A stretch of DNA of 64,000 nucleotides from Candidatus Parcubacteria bacterium (GTDB lineage: Bacteria > Patescibacteria > ABY1 > UBA1558 > GWA2-36-10). The stretch covers positions 1 to 64,000 of the forward strand of contig JABHSK010000008.1 in assembly GCA_018669975.1 (NCBI GenBank). Direction: 5' to 3'. Each line of letters opens with the position of its first letter. Positions within the stretch are counted from its first letter, which is position 1. Of the stretch, positions 7,264 to 15,789 are shown in pieces. Below the pieces are notes generated by a model. That model was not told the origin of the DNA. It worked only from the letters and a program-made list of their open reading frames with translations, and searched no databases. The translations under genes and the position numbers were made by a program.

Positions 7264-8208
7264 ATGGACATTTTAAGTTATCCATTGATCATTAACATGC
7301 TACTATTGGTGGTAGTAGCATTTTTTTTATTAAGAATGAACAACGGGCAGGACACTGGTAAGAAAGTAAGCGGTGTATTTGGTAAGTCTAAAAGTTTCCA
7401 ACCAGTGGTTGAAAAATTTACTGTTAATCTGACAGATATGGCCAGGCAGCAAAAACTTGATCCAGTGATTGGTCGCGATAAAGAAATCAAAAGAGTTATA
7501 CAAGTACTATCTCGTCGCAAGAAAAACAACATTATTTTATTTGGTAAAGCTGGTATTGGCAAGACAGCTGTTGTAGAGGGTTTAGCCATTGCTATAGCTG
7601 AAGGAAAAGTACCCAGATCATTATTGACCAAAAAAGTATTAAAATTAGACATTTCATCTGTATTGGCAGGCACTAAATATAGAGGTGAATTTGAAAATAG
7701 GTTTAAGGCTTTAATTGACGCTTTTGTAGAAACGAATAAACAAATAATTGTTTTTATTGATGAAATTCATACTATTGTTCAGGCTGGTGGGGTCGATGGC
7801 GCTGTTGATGCCGATGACATCATTAAGGGTCCGTTAGCCAGGGGTGATTTACAAATGCTTGGGACAACTACTACCAAAGAATATAATCAATATATTGCTA
7901 CAGACCCCACTTTAACTAGACGCTTCGAAGGTCTGTTGGTTTATGAGCCTAGCAAGACTCAAACTGTGGAAATGCTCAAGGCTTTGCGCAAAAACTATGA
8001 AGATTATCATAATGTTATTATCGGCGATGAAGTTATTAAAAAAATGGTAGAATTATCTGCTAAGATAAAGACTAGAGTTTTTCCAGATAAGGCTATTGAT
8101 ATTATGGATGAAGTCTCAGCTAAGGTGCGTTTAGATAATATAGATAATAATAAAAAGATTAAAATAACAATCCAGGACATTAAGGAAATTTTAAAAGATT
8201 TTAAATAA
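7264..8208 (+). CDS. Membrane-anchored AAA+ ATPase, single ClpB/ClpC-type D1 domain
   Basis: A 314-aa protein with one N-terminal membrane helix (about residues 6-24), a linker, and one AAA+ module typical of the first ring of ClpA/B/C: Walker A GKAGIGKT (94-101), AGTKYRGEFE pore segment, Walker B VFIDEIH, sensor TTT, arginine finger TRRFE, then the small lid domain with VFPDKAIDIMDE. The usual Clp N-domain, middle coiled coil, second ATPase ring and ClpP-binding loop are all absent. It probably forms a membrane-associated hexameric unfoldase or remodeler; the partner is unknown. It is read with the upstream methyltransferase and the small membrane gene that follows. Confidence 0.88.
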   Translation: MDILSYPLIINMLLLVVVAFFLLRMNNGQDTGKKVSGVFGKSKSFQPVVEKFTVNLTDMARQQKLDPVIGRDKEIKRVIQVLSRRKKNNIILFGKAGIGKTAVVEGLAIAIAEGKVPRSLLTKKVLKLDISSVLAGTKYRGEFENRFKALIDAFVETNKQIIVFIDEIHTIVQAGGVDGAVDADDIIKGPLARGDLQMLGTTTTKEYNQYIATDPTLTRRFEGLLVYEPSKTQTVEMLKALRKNYEDYHNVIIGDEVIKKMVELSAKIKTRVFPDKAIDIMDEVSAKVRLDNIDNNKKIKITIQDIKEILKDFK

Positions 8209-8238
8209 AGATTATATTTAAAAAAGCTTTAATTTTGT

Positions 8239-8427
8239 ATGCACGGCAATAATATGAAAACCGATACCAAGCAAGAGGTGTCAATTAAGACTAAAACCCT
8301 ATTAATGGTCAGTGCAGCTTTGGCAGTTTTTGGCACGGCTATGTTTTTAGCCACCTTGATCAAAGGCATGGAGTCATTTAGTCAAAAAATGGCTACTGAA
8401 AATGTAAAGTTTAAAAATATCAGATAA
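8239..8427 (+). CDS. Small single-pass membrane protein
   Basis: A 62-aa protein (57 aa if the ATG at 8254 is used) with one hydrophobic helix, LLMVSAALAVFGTAMFLATL, flanked by charged ends. No family is recognised. It lies 30 bases after the membrane-anchored AAA+ gene and before a terminator, so it may be an accessory subunit of that protein; this is inference from position only. Confidence 0.55.
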   Translation: MHGNNMKTDTKQEVSIKTKTLLMVSAALAVFGTAMFLATLIKGMESFSQKMATENVKFKNIR

Positions 8428-8439
8428 AACAGTATAAAT

Positions 8440-8461
8440 ACTCCTGTAAATGGGAGTTTTT
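8440..8461 (+). terminator. Terminator after the AAA+ / small membrane gene unit
   Basis: ACTCC (8440-8444) pairs with GGAGT (8453-8457), followed by TTTTATTTT. Confidence 0.7.
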
Positions 8462-8565
8462 ATTTTGTATAAAACTGCCATAATTATGGCATTATATGGT
8501 TGTATTTTTGCTGGGGGCTGTGTTAAGATATATATAATAATTTTATAACTAAAATAGCTACGTTT

Positions 8566-9936
8566 ATGAAGGATAATATTTTTAAATCTTACGATATCAG
8601 GGGTATATATCCAGAGGAGCTCAATGAACAAGATGTACAGCAAATAGCCCAGGCCTATCTGACCATGTTATCTGAAAAGCTTAATAAACCAATAAAGAAA
8701 TTAAAGATAGTAGTCTGTAAAGATGTGCGTGGTTCTTCAGGGTTATTACTTGAGGAGGCTATTAAAGTCTTTTTGGAATATGGGGTTCAGGTAGACGATT
8801 ATGATTTTATATCTATCAATGGTTATTATTTTGCAGCTGGATACTATAAGTATGATGGCGGTCTTATGGCTACAGCTTCTCACAACCCACCAGAGTATGG
8901 TGGATTTAAAATGGTCATCAAAAATACAGAGTATAGCGACAGTATAGAATTTATTAGTGGTAAGGAGCTACTAGACAGATTAAAGAAGATAGATTTTCCC
9001 ATTAAAGACGAAAAGATTAAAGGTGGCAGAGAAACAAAAGAGCTTAGACATGAGCACCTAAAACATATATTTAGTTTTGTTCAACAAGAGAAATTTAAAC
9101 CTTTTAAAGTGGTGGTTGATACTGGAAATGGTATGAATGGTTTGTTGATTCCTAAAATTTTTGAGAAAACACCCTGTGAGTTGATTAATATGTTTCCAGA
9201 TCCAGATGGTAGTTTTCCTAATCGTAATCCAAATCCTTTAGCTCCTGGCGCGGCTGATAAAATCAGTCAGAGAGTAGTAGCCGAAGGTGCTGATATGGGT
9301 TTTATTTTTGATGTAGATGGTGATCGCATGTTTATGGTTGATGAAAAAGGGCAGTTTATAAGAGGTGATATGATTTTACCTCTAATGGCTAAGCCAATGT
9401 TGGAACGTTTTCCTGGTCAGGGCATAGCTTACAATTTAATTTGTTCTCATACCGTGCCAGAGTTAATTAGAAAATGGGGCGGTAAGCCCATCCGTAGTGA
9501 AGTTGGCTATTTAAATTTAGCTAGACACATGCGAGAAGAGGGTGGGGTTATGAGTGGTGAGGTTTCTGGGCATTTTGCTTTTCGTGACAATTATTATGCT
9601 GACTCAGCTTTTATAGCCATGTTATTAGTCTTGCAACAATTAACAGAAGATGGGCGCAAGTTATCTGAAATTATAAAAGAAAACACGTTTTATTCTAGAG
9701 GTGATGAAATAAACATCAAGGTAGATGACATACCTGCCAAGCTAGATAAAATTCGCCAGACCTATAGTGCTAATATTTTAGATGAGATTGATGGCATCAC
9801 TGTCGAGTTTGATGATTGGTGGTTTAACGTTCGTGCATCTAACACAGAGCCTTTATTGAGGGTGACTGTTGAGGCTAGTAATGAAGACAAGCTTAAGGCT
9901 AGGCAGCAGGAAATTTTAAATCTTATTAATAATTAA
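8566..9936 (+). CDS. Phosphomannomutase / phosphoglucomutase
   Basis: A 456-aa alpha-D-phosphohexomutase that moves phosphate between C6 and C1 of mannose or glucose phosphate to supply sugar nucleotides. Domain marks in order: SYDIRGIYP at the N terminus, the phosphoserine loop TASHNPPEYGG, the metal loop DVDGDRMFMVDEKG, the sugar-specificity loop GEVSGHF, and the phosphate-binding loop RASNTEPLLR. The GEVSGH form is typical of PMM/PGM enzymes rather than glucosamine mutase. TATAAT at 8533-8538 is the likely -10, leaving a leader of about 20 bases. It heads an operon with the slipin and murI genes. Confidence 0.94.
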   Translation: MKDNIFKSYDIRGIYPEELNEQDVQQIAQAYLTMLSEKLNKPIKKLKIVVCKDVRGSSGLLLEEAIKVFLEYGVQVDDYDFISINGYYFAAGYYKYDGGLMATASHNPPEYGGFKMVIKNTEYSDSIEFISGKELLDRLKKIDFPIKDEKIKGGRETKELRHEHLKHIFSFVQQEKFKPFKVVVDTGNGMNGLLIPKIFEKTPCELINMFPDPDGSFPNRNPNPLAPGAADKISQRVVAEGADMGFIFDVDGDRMFMVDEKGQFIRGDMILPLMAKPMLERFPGQGIAYNLICSHTVPELIRKWGGKPIRSEVGYLNLARHMREEGGVMSGEVSGHFAFRDNYYADSAFIAMLLVLQQLTEDGRKLSEIIKENTFYSRGDEINIKVDDIPAKLDKIRQTYSANILDEIDGITVEFDDWWFNVRASNTEPLLRVTVEASNEDKLKARQQEILNLINN

Positions 9937-9946
9937 TATAAATATT

Positions 9947-10699
9947 ATGTGGTTTATCGTATTACTTATTGTTGTTATTTTCGTACTTTTGATTTCTATT
10001 CGTCAGGTTAATCAGTATGAGCGTGGTATTAAATTCCAGTTAGGTAAATATCGTCGGACTATAGAACCGGGTTGGCGTTTAGTATTCCCTATTTTTCAGT
10101 CAATGACTAAGGTAGACATTAGGGTTAAGGCTGTGGATGTACCAGATCAAGATGCTATCACCAAGGACAATGTTACTGTCAATGTAAATGCAGTGCTTTA
10201 TTATAAGGTTGTCGCAGCTGATAAGGCAATATTAGAGGTGGAACATTATTATTATGCTGTGTCTCAATTGGCACAGACTACTATGCGTGATGTCGTGGGC
10301 GAAGTGACTTTGGATGAGTTATTGAGTAATCGTGACGAGATTTCTCAACGTATCCAACAGATCGTTGATAAAGCAACTGACCCTTGGGGTATTAAGGTGG
10401 TCTCTGTAGACCTTAAGCATATTGAGTTGCCAAAAGACATGCAGAGAACCATTGCTAAGCAGGCTGAGGCTGAACGTGAAAGAAGGGCAGTAATTATTAA
10501 AGCAGAGGGTGAAGTAGCTGCTGCTGATAATATGGCCAAGGCTGCTAACATTTTAGCTTCATCAGCTGGCGCTCTACATTTGAGGACACTGCAATCTATC
10601 AATGATTTATCTTCAGATCAATCTAATACAGTTATCTTTGCTATGCCCCTTGAAATTCTTAGGGCTTTTGAAGGTATAGCCAAGAAAGGTAAAGAATAA
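9947..10699 (+). CDS. Slipin / stomatin-like SPFH protein
   Basis: A 250-aa protein with one N-terminal membrane helix (residues 1-18) and a band-7/SPFH domain: NQYERGIKFQLGKYRR, EPGWRLVFPIFQ, VDIRVKAVDVPDQDAIT, then the alanine- and glutamate-rich coiled coil AKQAEAERERRAVIIKAEGE. Such proteins oligomerise into membrane scaffolds. The usual nfeD partner is not adjacent. Its stop codon overlaps the murI start by one base (TAATG), so the two are translationally coupled. Confidence 0.92.
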   Translation: MWFIVLLIVVIFVLLISIRQVNQYERGIKFQLGKYRRTIEPGWRLVFPIFQSMTKVDIRVKAVDVPDQDAITKDNVTVNVNAVLYYKVVAADKAILEVEHYYYAVSQLAQTTMRDVVGEVTLDELLSNRDEISQRIQQIVDKATDPWGIKVVSVDLKHIELPKDMQRTIAKQAEAERERRAVIIKAEGEVAAADNMAKAANILASSAGALHLRTLQSINDLSSDQSNTVIFAMPLEILRAFEGIAKKGKE

Positions 10700-11505
10700 T
10701 GATTGGAGTTTTTGATTCAGGATTTGGTGGTCTAACTATCTTCAAGGATATTGAGACGAGCTTACCCCAGTATAATTATATTTATTTGGGGGACAATGCT
10801 CGTGCGCCTTACGGTAATTCTGATCAAGAAACTATTTATGAATACACTAAACAAGCAGTAGATTATTTATTCGGTCAGGGTTGCAATTTAATTATTTTGG
10901 CCTGCAACACTGCTTCAGCTGGAGCCCTACGACGTATTCAACAGGAACATTTGCCAGACAAATATCCAGGCAAAAATGTTTTGGGAGTTATTAGGCCCTT
11001 GGTAGAAGAGGTTAGTCAAATGACCAAAAATAAAATCGTAGCTGTAATGGGTACTCTTAGCACAGTCAAATCAAGGACTTACATTGAGGAATTTTTGGAG
11101 CAGGATGGTAGTATCGATGTCATGCAGCAGGCATGCCCTTTATTGGTGCCACTTATAGAAAAATCTTGGGAGAATAGACCAGAAGTGGATTTACTGATTA
11201 GGGAATATGTGGCAGAGCTTAAGGATAGAAAGCCAGATATAGTGGTTTTAGGCTGTACTCACTATGGTTTTGTACATGATTTAATTCAAGAACATTTTGG
11301 AAAAAGGACCAGGGTTTTAGATAGTGGGGTAATTGTAGCAAAGAAGTTAGCCGACTATTTAAAAAAACATTATGACTTGGTTCCTATGGCTAAAGGAAAA
11401 CCAAAAAGAATATTCCTTACCACCAATAGCAGAAAAATTTTTGATCAGGCCGCAGAAAAATTTTTGGGGCGTCAGATAAAATCAAAAAAAGTTAAAATAA
11501 TTTAA
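10699..11505 (+). CDS. murI: Glutamate racemase
   Basis: Makes D-glutamate for peptidoglycan in the cytoplasm. The 268 aa contain FDSGFGGLT at the N terminus, GDNARAPYG, the first catalytic cysteine in ACNTAS (Cys69), and the second in GCTHYG, each with its usual neighbours. Length fits the family. It is the last gene of the phosphohexomutase-slipin-murI operon and ends at a bidirectional terminator. Confidence 0.95.
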   Translation: MIGVFDSGFGGLTIFKDIETSLPQYNYIYLGDNARAPYGNSDQETIYEYTKQAVDYLFGQGCNLIILACNTASAGALRRIQQEHLPDKYPGKNVLGVIRPLVEEVSQMTKNKIVAVMGTLSTVKSRTYIEEFLEQDGSIDVMQQACPLLVPLIEKSWENRPEVDLLIREYVAELKDRKPDIVVLGCTHYGFVHDLIQEHFGKRTRVLDSGVIVAKKLADYLKKHYDLVPMAKGKPKRIFLTTNSRKIFDQAAEKFLGRQIKSKKVKII

Positions 11506-11512
11506 AACAAAA

Positions 11513-11537
11513 AATCCCGCTATAACGGGATTTTTTG
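11513..11537. terminator. Bidirectional terminator between murI and the 11539-11880 gene
   Basis: AATCCCG (11513-11519) and CGGGATT (11526-11532) form the stem. It has an A run on the left and a T run on the right, so it can stop transcription from both convergent units. Confidence 0.85.
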
Positions 11538-11538
11538 T

Positions 11539-11880
11539 TTATATTTTTTTGTAGCTTTCAAAGTGTATTCCGTCATCAGTAAATACTCCAGTAACCTTAT
11601 ATTTTCCTTTAGTAAACATTTGTTTATTTTCTAAGAAGTGTGTAGCCTCTAAAATAACAATGCTAGCCCTAGGTCGTGACAGAACTTCATTACCTTTTGT
11701 TTCTAATAAAGGGATTTCACCGTGAAGCCAATAATTTCTTTGACCACCCTTTAAAAAGTCGTAAGTCTTTCCTGCTTTTAGGTCTTTTGGAATGCACTCT
11801 TCGGTAGCCCTGTTACCATTTTTGTGCTCTTCTATAGAGCGTAGGGCTAAATCCGGATTAAATTCAATTTGGATACCCAT
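11539..11880 (-). CDS. Hypothetical protein, 113 aa
   Basis: No recognised family. It is soluble, with no signal or membrane segment; beta-strand-like stretches (YWLHGEIPLLE, RASIVILEATHF, KYKVTGVFTD) suggest a small beta-barrel fold. It begins 4 bases after the trpS stop and is last in the ASCH-trpS operon. A nucleic-acid or tRNA-related role is possible from context only. Confidence 0.7.
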   Translation of the reverse strand: MGIQIEFNPDLALRSIEEHKNGNRATEECIPKDLKAGKTYDFLKGGQRNYWLHGEIPLLETKGNEVLSRPRASIVILEATHFLENKQMFTKGKYKVTGVFTDDGIHFESYKKI

Positions 11881-11884
11881 AGTT

Positions 11885-12841
11885 TTAATTTATACCGACT
11901 ATTTTATTGATTTTAGTTAAATTTTTGTCAGCTATTTTTTGAGCATCCCTAGCTCCATGTTCTAAAATTTCATAAACTTTTTTAGGATTTTTTTCATACT
12001 CTTTTATTTTGCCTTGAACTGGTTCTAAGAATTTAATGACCACCCTACTAAGCTCTTCTTTTAATTCAGAATTCATTAGTTTGCCAGCTTTATAATCATT
12101 GACCATTTGCTGATGTTTTTTAGTGGTACCAAAATAGGAATATAGTTCTAGGAGGTTTTTTATGCCCTTGTCGTCAGCTACGGCTTTTTTTATTTTCTTT
12201 TTAATAGTCTCTGCATCATCGCGGATAGCAATGTAACTTCTGTCTCCCAGAGATTTACTCATTTTTTTACTAGGATCATGTAATGACATTACCCTGGGAG
12301 TAGGAGATAAAACAGGTTTAGTTTCTGGAAAAAATTGACCGTATTTATTATTAAATTTTCTAGCTATAATACGAGTTAATTCCAAATGTTGTAATTGATC
12401 TTCACCCACTGGTACAGCTTCGGCTAAATAGAGCAGTATGTCAGCTGCCTGCAGAACGGGATACATTAATAAGCCTGTGTTGGTGCCCTGGTGGTTGGCT
12501 TGATCAGATTTTTCTTTAAATTGAGTCATTCGACCTAGCTCTCCAATTGGTGTAATACAATTAAATATCCAGGCCAACTCAGTGTGTCCGATTACCTTGG
12601 ATTGTTGGAAAATTATTGATTTTTTAGGGTCAATGCCAACTGCTAGTAAATCTACTGTTGCATCAAAAATATTTTGATGTAATTCTTCTGGTTTCATGTT
12701 TCCACTTAAAGCGTGGTAATCGACCACAGAAAAAATACACGCATATTTATCTTGCAAGTCTACCCAATTTTTGACAGCTCCAAGATAATTACCTATGTGT
12801 ATGTTGCCAGTTGGTTGTATGCCTGAGAATAAAGTTTTCAT
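11885..12841 (-). CDS. trpS: Tryptophanyl-tRNA synthetase
   Basis: Class I aminoacyl-tRNA synthetase charging tRNA-Trp. The 318 aa carry the class signatures TGNIHIGNYLGA (residues 11-22) and KKMSKSLGD, plus VGEDQLQHLELTR, which binds tryptophan and AMP. Length matches the compact bacterial form. The start overlaps the stop of the ASCH gene by one base (TAATG), so translation is coupled. Confidence 0.96.
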   Translation of the reverse strand: MKTLFSGIQPTGNIHIGNYLGAVKNWVDLQDKYACIFSVVDYHALSGNMKPEELHQNIFDATVDLLAVGIDPKKSIIFQQSKVIGHTELAWIFNCITPIGELGRMTQFKEKSDQANHQGTNTGLLMYPVLQAADILLYLAEAVPVGEDQLQHLELTRIIARKFNNKYGQFFPETKPVLSPTPRVMSLHDPSKKMSKSLGDRSYIAIRDDAETIKKKIKKAVADDKGIKNLLELYSYFGTTKKHQQMVNDYKAGKLMNSELKEELSRVVIKFLEPVQGKIKEYEKNPKKVYEILEHGARDAQKIADKNLTKINKIVGIN

Positions 12842-13167
12842 TATTTTAGTTTAAATTTTATTATTTTTACTTTTGTATCTTCATTTATTTTTTTACCTAC
12901 ATAATGTTTGGAAAAAGATTGATACATCTTTTCATCACTGGAATATTTTTCATGACCATCTCGATCATCTTCTGTTAATTCAGCAAAGGTTTTTTCTTTG
13001 ACCTCGGTGATTATAGCCTGAGCAAATTCAGTTTTAGTATATGAATCAAGAAAAGATATTTCATCATCGACTGATAGATTTTTGTCATCCCAAAGACGCC
13101 AGGTGGTAGTTTTACTACCCTCTAATATAAGCTCAACTAAACTAGGATGAAATTTCAGTGTTTTCAT
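12841..13167 (-). CDS. ASCH-domain protein
   Basis: A 108-aa protein built as a single ASCH domain, a PUA-like RNA-binding fold: LKFHPSLVELILEGSKTTTWR contains the typical ILxGxKTxTxR signature, followed by the strand-rich DDEISFLDSY and a C-terminal VKIIKFKL. Proteins of this type bind RNA or act on nucleosides. It is first in the operon with trpS, suggesting a translation-linked role. The -10 box ends only nine bases before the ATG. Confidence 0.82.
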   Translation of the reverse strand: MKTLKFHPSLVELILEGSKTTTWRLWDDKNLSVDDEISFLDSYTKTEFAQAIITEVKEKTFAELTEDDRDGHEKYSSDEKMYQSFSKHYVGKKINEDTKVKIIKFKLK

Positions 13168-13176
13168 AGTATGTTA

Positions 13177-13205
13177 ATTTTATCTGAATAAACCTTGGTG
13201 GTCAA
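13177..13205 (-). promoter_or_regulatory. Promoter of the ASCH-trpS operon
   Basis: Minus-strand TTGACC (13205-13200), 17 bases, TAAAAT (13182-13177); the ATG is nine bases further, so the leader is nearly absent. CTTGGT (13194-13199) and ACCAAG (13205-13210) form an inverted repeat over the -35, a possible operator. Confidence 0.7.
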
Positions 13206-13212
13206 CCAAGTA

Positions 13213-13247
13213 ATAAAAAACCGCCCTAAGTGTAGTCGAGTGGGCGG
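13213..13247 (-). terminator. Terminator of the 13259-13690 gene
   Basis: CCGCCC (13221-13226) pairs with GGGCGG (13242-13247) across a 15-base loop. On the minus strand a TTTTTTATTA tract follows. Confidence 0.8.
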
Positions 13248-13258
13248 CTTGAGTCTGT

Positions 13259-13690
13259 TTAGACTCTATAGTGTCCGGGGAGGTATTTTTTGACATGCTT
13301 GGCAGTTCTTTTGCCATGATCTTTGATTATTTGTAGTGAGTCGTGCATCCTACGGTCATTTTCAAATAAATAGGCAAAGTCATCTTTGAGGCCTTTGACT
13401 TTCTTGCCGAAGATATATTTTCTGCAGATCAGCTTGCCAAGCAAGTTTACGGGAATACAACCAAGTAGCATTAGAAAGAAGATGGTCCAGGTCATATTGG
13501 TGTTAATATGTAGGCTTGCAAACATCATGGCAAAAACATAGAACATTGTGAGAAAGGCACTGCTCATGCCAATGTTGGATTCCATGCCGACTGCTTGGTT
13601 CATTTTTTGTAGTAATTGGACAGTGCGGTCTTGGTCTTCTTTGGATAATCCTTGTCGGTAGATTTGTAGCTCGATGTGGTCAGTGTACAT
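13259..13690 (-). CDS. Hypothetical membrane protein, 143 aa
   Basis: Two closely spaced hydrophobic segments (SSAFLTMFYVFAMMFASL and TWTIFFLMLLGCIPVNLLGK) sit between a charged N-terminal helix (GLSKEDQDRTVQLLQKMNQ) and a basic C-terminal tail. No family is recognised. The start at 13690 is chosen over an upstream ATG at 13768 because AAAGGAGAGG lies just before it and the longer version would overlap the promoter. It is one of the Shine-Dalgarno-led isolated genes. A palindrome, GATGCAA and TTGCATC (13711-13726), lies 20 bases upstream in the leader. Confidence 0.8.
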   Translation of the reverse strand: MYTDHIELQIYRQGLSKEDQDRTVQLLQKMNQAVGMESNIGMSSAFLTMFYVFAMMFASLHINTNMTWTIFFLMLLGCIPVNLLGKLICRKYIFGKKVKGLKDDFAYLFENDRRMHDSLQIIKDHGKRTAKHVKKYLPGHYRV

Positions 13691-13752
13691 TATTACCTCT
13701 CCTTTATTGAGATGCAACTTTGCATCATGTTTTATGGAACGTGAATATGACC

Positions 13753-13781
13753 ATATTGCCATAGACAATATTTTTTGTCAA
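13753..13781 (-). promoter_or_regulatory. Promoter of the 13259-13690 gene
   Basis: Minus-strand TTGACA (13781-13776), 17 bases, CAATAT (13758-13753). ATATTG (13753-13758) and CAATAT (13766-13771) form an inverted repeat over the -10. The -35 shares bases with the T run of the RNase J terminator. Confidence 0.55.
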
Positions 13782-13808
13782 AAAAAACAACCCCACTTTG
13801 GGGTTGTT
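13781..13808 (-). terminator. Terminator of the RNase J gene
   Basis: AACAACCCCA (13786-13795) and TGGGGTTGTT (13799-13808) form a 10-bp stem with a CTT loop. The minus-strand T run follows and merges into the next promoter. Confidence 0.85.
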
Positions 13809-13817
13809 TTGATTTGA

Positions 13818-15740
13818 TTAAACTTCTATTACAACGGGTAATATCATCGGTCGTCTTTGTGTTTTTTGGAATATAAATTGTCCCAAGTCATTACGGATTG
13901 AGTCTTTGATATATGCTTCGTTGGCCTGACCAGTAGTTTTGTGATGCTCGTTGACCACATTTTTAACTTTGGTGCGGATAGCCTCAACTATGCCCTTGTT
14001 TTCTCTCATGTATATAAATCCACGTGAGATTATATCCGGTGAGTGTACAAGACGGCCAGTTTTACCAGAGATAGTTGTTATAACAACTACCATACCGTCT
14101 TCAGACATCATTTGTCGATCACGTAATACGATGTGTGAGACATCGCCAACACCAAGGCCGTCTACAAAGACGTAGTCAGAATTGGCTTTTTGTTTAGTTA
14201 ATTTACCAAATCCTTTTTTATCGAATTCCATGATTTGGCCGTTATCAGGAATAAAGATTCTGTTTTCAGGAATACCTGCTCGTTGAGCTACTTTACCATG
14301 TAATTTTAAGAATGAATGGTTACCATAGACAGGTATATGGTATCTCGGGTTAACCATCTTAGCCATTTCTAGTAAATCGTCTTGTTTAGCATGACCACCA
14401 GCATGAATGTCCATCATTTTGTAATGAACTACATCTGCTCCTTCACGATAAAGGGAGTCCTTGAGTCTTTGTACAGATCTTTCATTACCTGGAATAACGG
14501 ATGATGAGAATACGACTGTATCTCCTTTTTCAATACGAATTGATCTGTGCTCCCTGTTAGCAATACGCATCAGTACAGCTCGTCCTTCTCCTTGGGCACC
14601 AGTACAGAGGATGATGATTTTATTGTCAGGATAGTTTTTCATATCCTTAGTTGGGATGATAGTGTCTTTTTTGACTTTCATATATCCCAGTTGTTGGGCC
14701 AGTTCAACATTTCGTTTCATGCTGAAACCCTCAACCACAACTTTTTTATTGATTCTCTCGGCTGCCCAGATGATTTGTTGGATACGACCCAATAGTGAGG
14801 CAAAGGTACCCAATATAATTCTAGCTGGAGCTTGCTTTAATATTTCATCAATATTTGTTTGAATATCACCCTCAGTCAATTGTTTGCCTGGCTCAGGTGC
14901 GTTGGTACTATCAGCCATTAGCGCTAAGACATTTTGTTTTCCCAGAGCTTTAATTTTAGCTATTTCAGTTGGTGCATCACCAGATGATTTTGGGTCTAGT
15001 TTAAAATCACCCGTGTGTACGACTTTACCAGCTGGACTTTCGATAATTACACCAACAGATCCAGGTATGTTATGGCTAACTCCAAAGAAGCTAACACTAA
15101 ATTTACCCAATCTCAATTTTGCGTTAGTAGTAATTGATTTTAGTTTCAAGCTTGGTTTATTTTTAAAGTCTTCTTGTCTTTTGGCAATGATTCCTAAGGT
15201 CAGTGGTGTGCCGTAAATAGTTGGATTGCCAAGTTGAGGTGCTAAATGCGGTACGGCACCAATATGGTCATAATGTCCATGGGTAATGATGACACCGCGG
15301 ATGTTTTTTTCTTTGCCCTTTAGGTAATCAATATTAGGTATAATATAGTCAATGCCAGGCATATCTTCCTCAGGCCATTGTAGACCCATATCAACAATAA
15401 CAATATCATTGTCGTATTCAAAGACAGTCATATTACGACCAACTTCTTCACAGCCACCTAAAGGTATGATACGCAATTTTTCACCTATGGGTTTAGCAGG
15501 GGGTGTAGTTTTTTTACCACCCCTATTTGGATGAGTAAACCTTGTGTTAGTTTTTTTTGTTCGTTGAAAAGTTTTTTTGGCAGCAGGTTTTTTAGCGGTC
15601 GTTTTTGTTTTAACCACATTTGTTTTTTTAGCCTTGCCAAAGTGTTTAGTTTTTTTAGCCGTACCAGTAGTTTTCTTTTTCCTAGTAACAGCAGTATCTC
15701 CTGATAATAGTTTATCAGTTGAATCTTTCATTTCTTTCAT
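13818..15740 (-). CDS. rnj: Ribonuclease J with a lysine-rich N-terminal tail
   Basis: Metallo-beta-lactamase/beta-CASP exo- and endoribonuclease for mRNA decay and rRNA maturation. The enzyme body starts near residue 88 (LRIIPLGGCEEVGRNM) and has the zinc motif THGHYDHIG (His154, His156, Asp158, His159), HTGDFKLDP, the beta-CASP region with GTFASLLGRIQ and CTGAQGE, and HAGGHAKQDD. The first 85 residues are an added Lys/Thr-rich basic tail without predicted fold, unlike typical RNase J, and may bind RNA. Total 640 aa. It is downstream of secG and the solute-binding gene, probably in one transcript. Confidence 0.95.
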   Translation of the reverse strand: MKEMKDSTDKLLSGDTAVTRKKKTTGTAKKTKHFGKAKKTNVVKTKTTAKKPAAKKTFQRTKKTNTRFTHPNRGGKKTTPPAKPIGEKLRIIPLGGCEEVGRNMTVFEYDNDIVIVDMGLQWPEEDMPGIDYIIPNIDYLKGKEKNIRGVIITHGHYDHIGAVPHLAPQLGNPTIYGTPLTLGIIAKRQEDFKNKPSLKLKSITTNAKLRLGKFSVSFFGVSHNIPGSVGVIIESPAGKVVHTGDFKLDPKSSGDAPTEIAKIKALGKQNVLALMADSTNAPEPGKQLTEGDIQTNIDEILKQAPARIILGTFASLLGRIQQIIWAAERINKKVVVEGFSMKRNVELAQQLGYMKVKKDTIIPTKDMKNYPDNKIIILCTGAQGEGRAVLMRIANREHRSIRIEKGDTVVFSSSVIPGNERSVQRLKDSLYREGADVVHYKMMDIHAGGHAKQDDLLEMAKMVNPRYHIPVYGNHSFLKLHGKVAQRAGIPENRIFIPDNGQIMEFDKKGFGKLTKQKANSDYVFVDGLGVGDVSHIVLRDRQMMSEDGMVVVITTISGKTGRLVHSPDIISRGFIYMRENKGIVEAIRTKVKNVVNEHHKTTGQANEAYIKDSIRNDLGQFIFQKTQRRPMILPVVIEV

Positions 15741-15789
15741 AATTTTAATTAGTTTTTAATTATTATTTTAGTAAAAATCTAGATGATTT

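Noticed and set aside
13691..13768. Longer N terminus for the 13259-13690 gene
   Set aside because: AAAGGAGAGG lies directly before the internal ATG at 13690, and the longer form covers the promoter.
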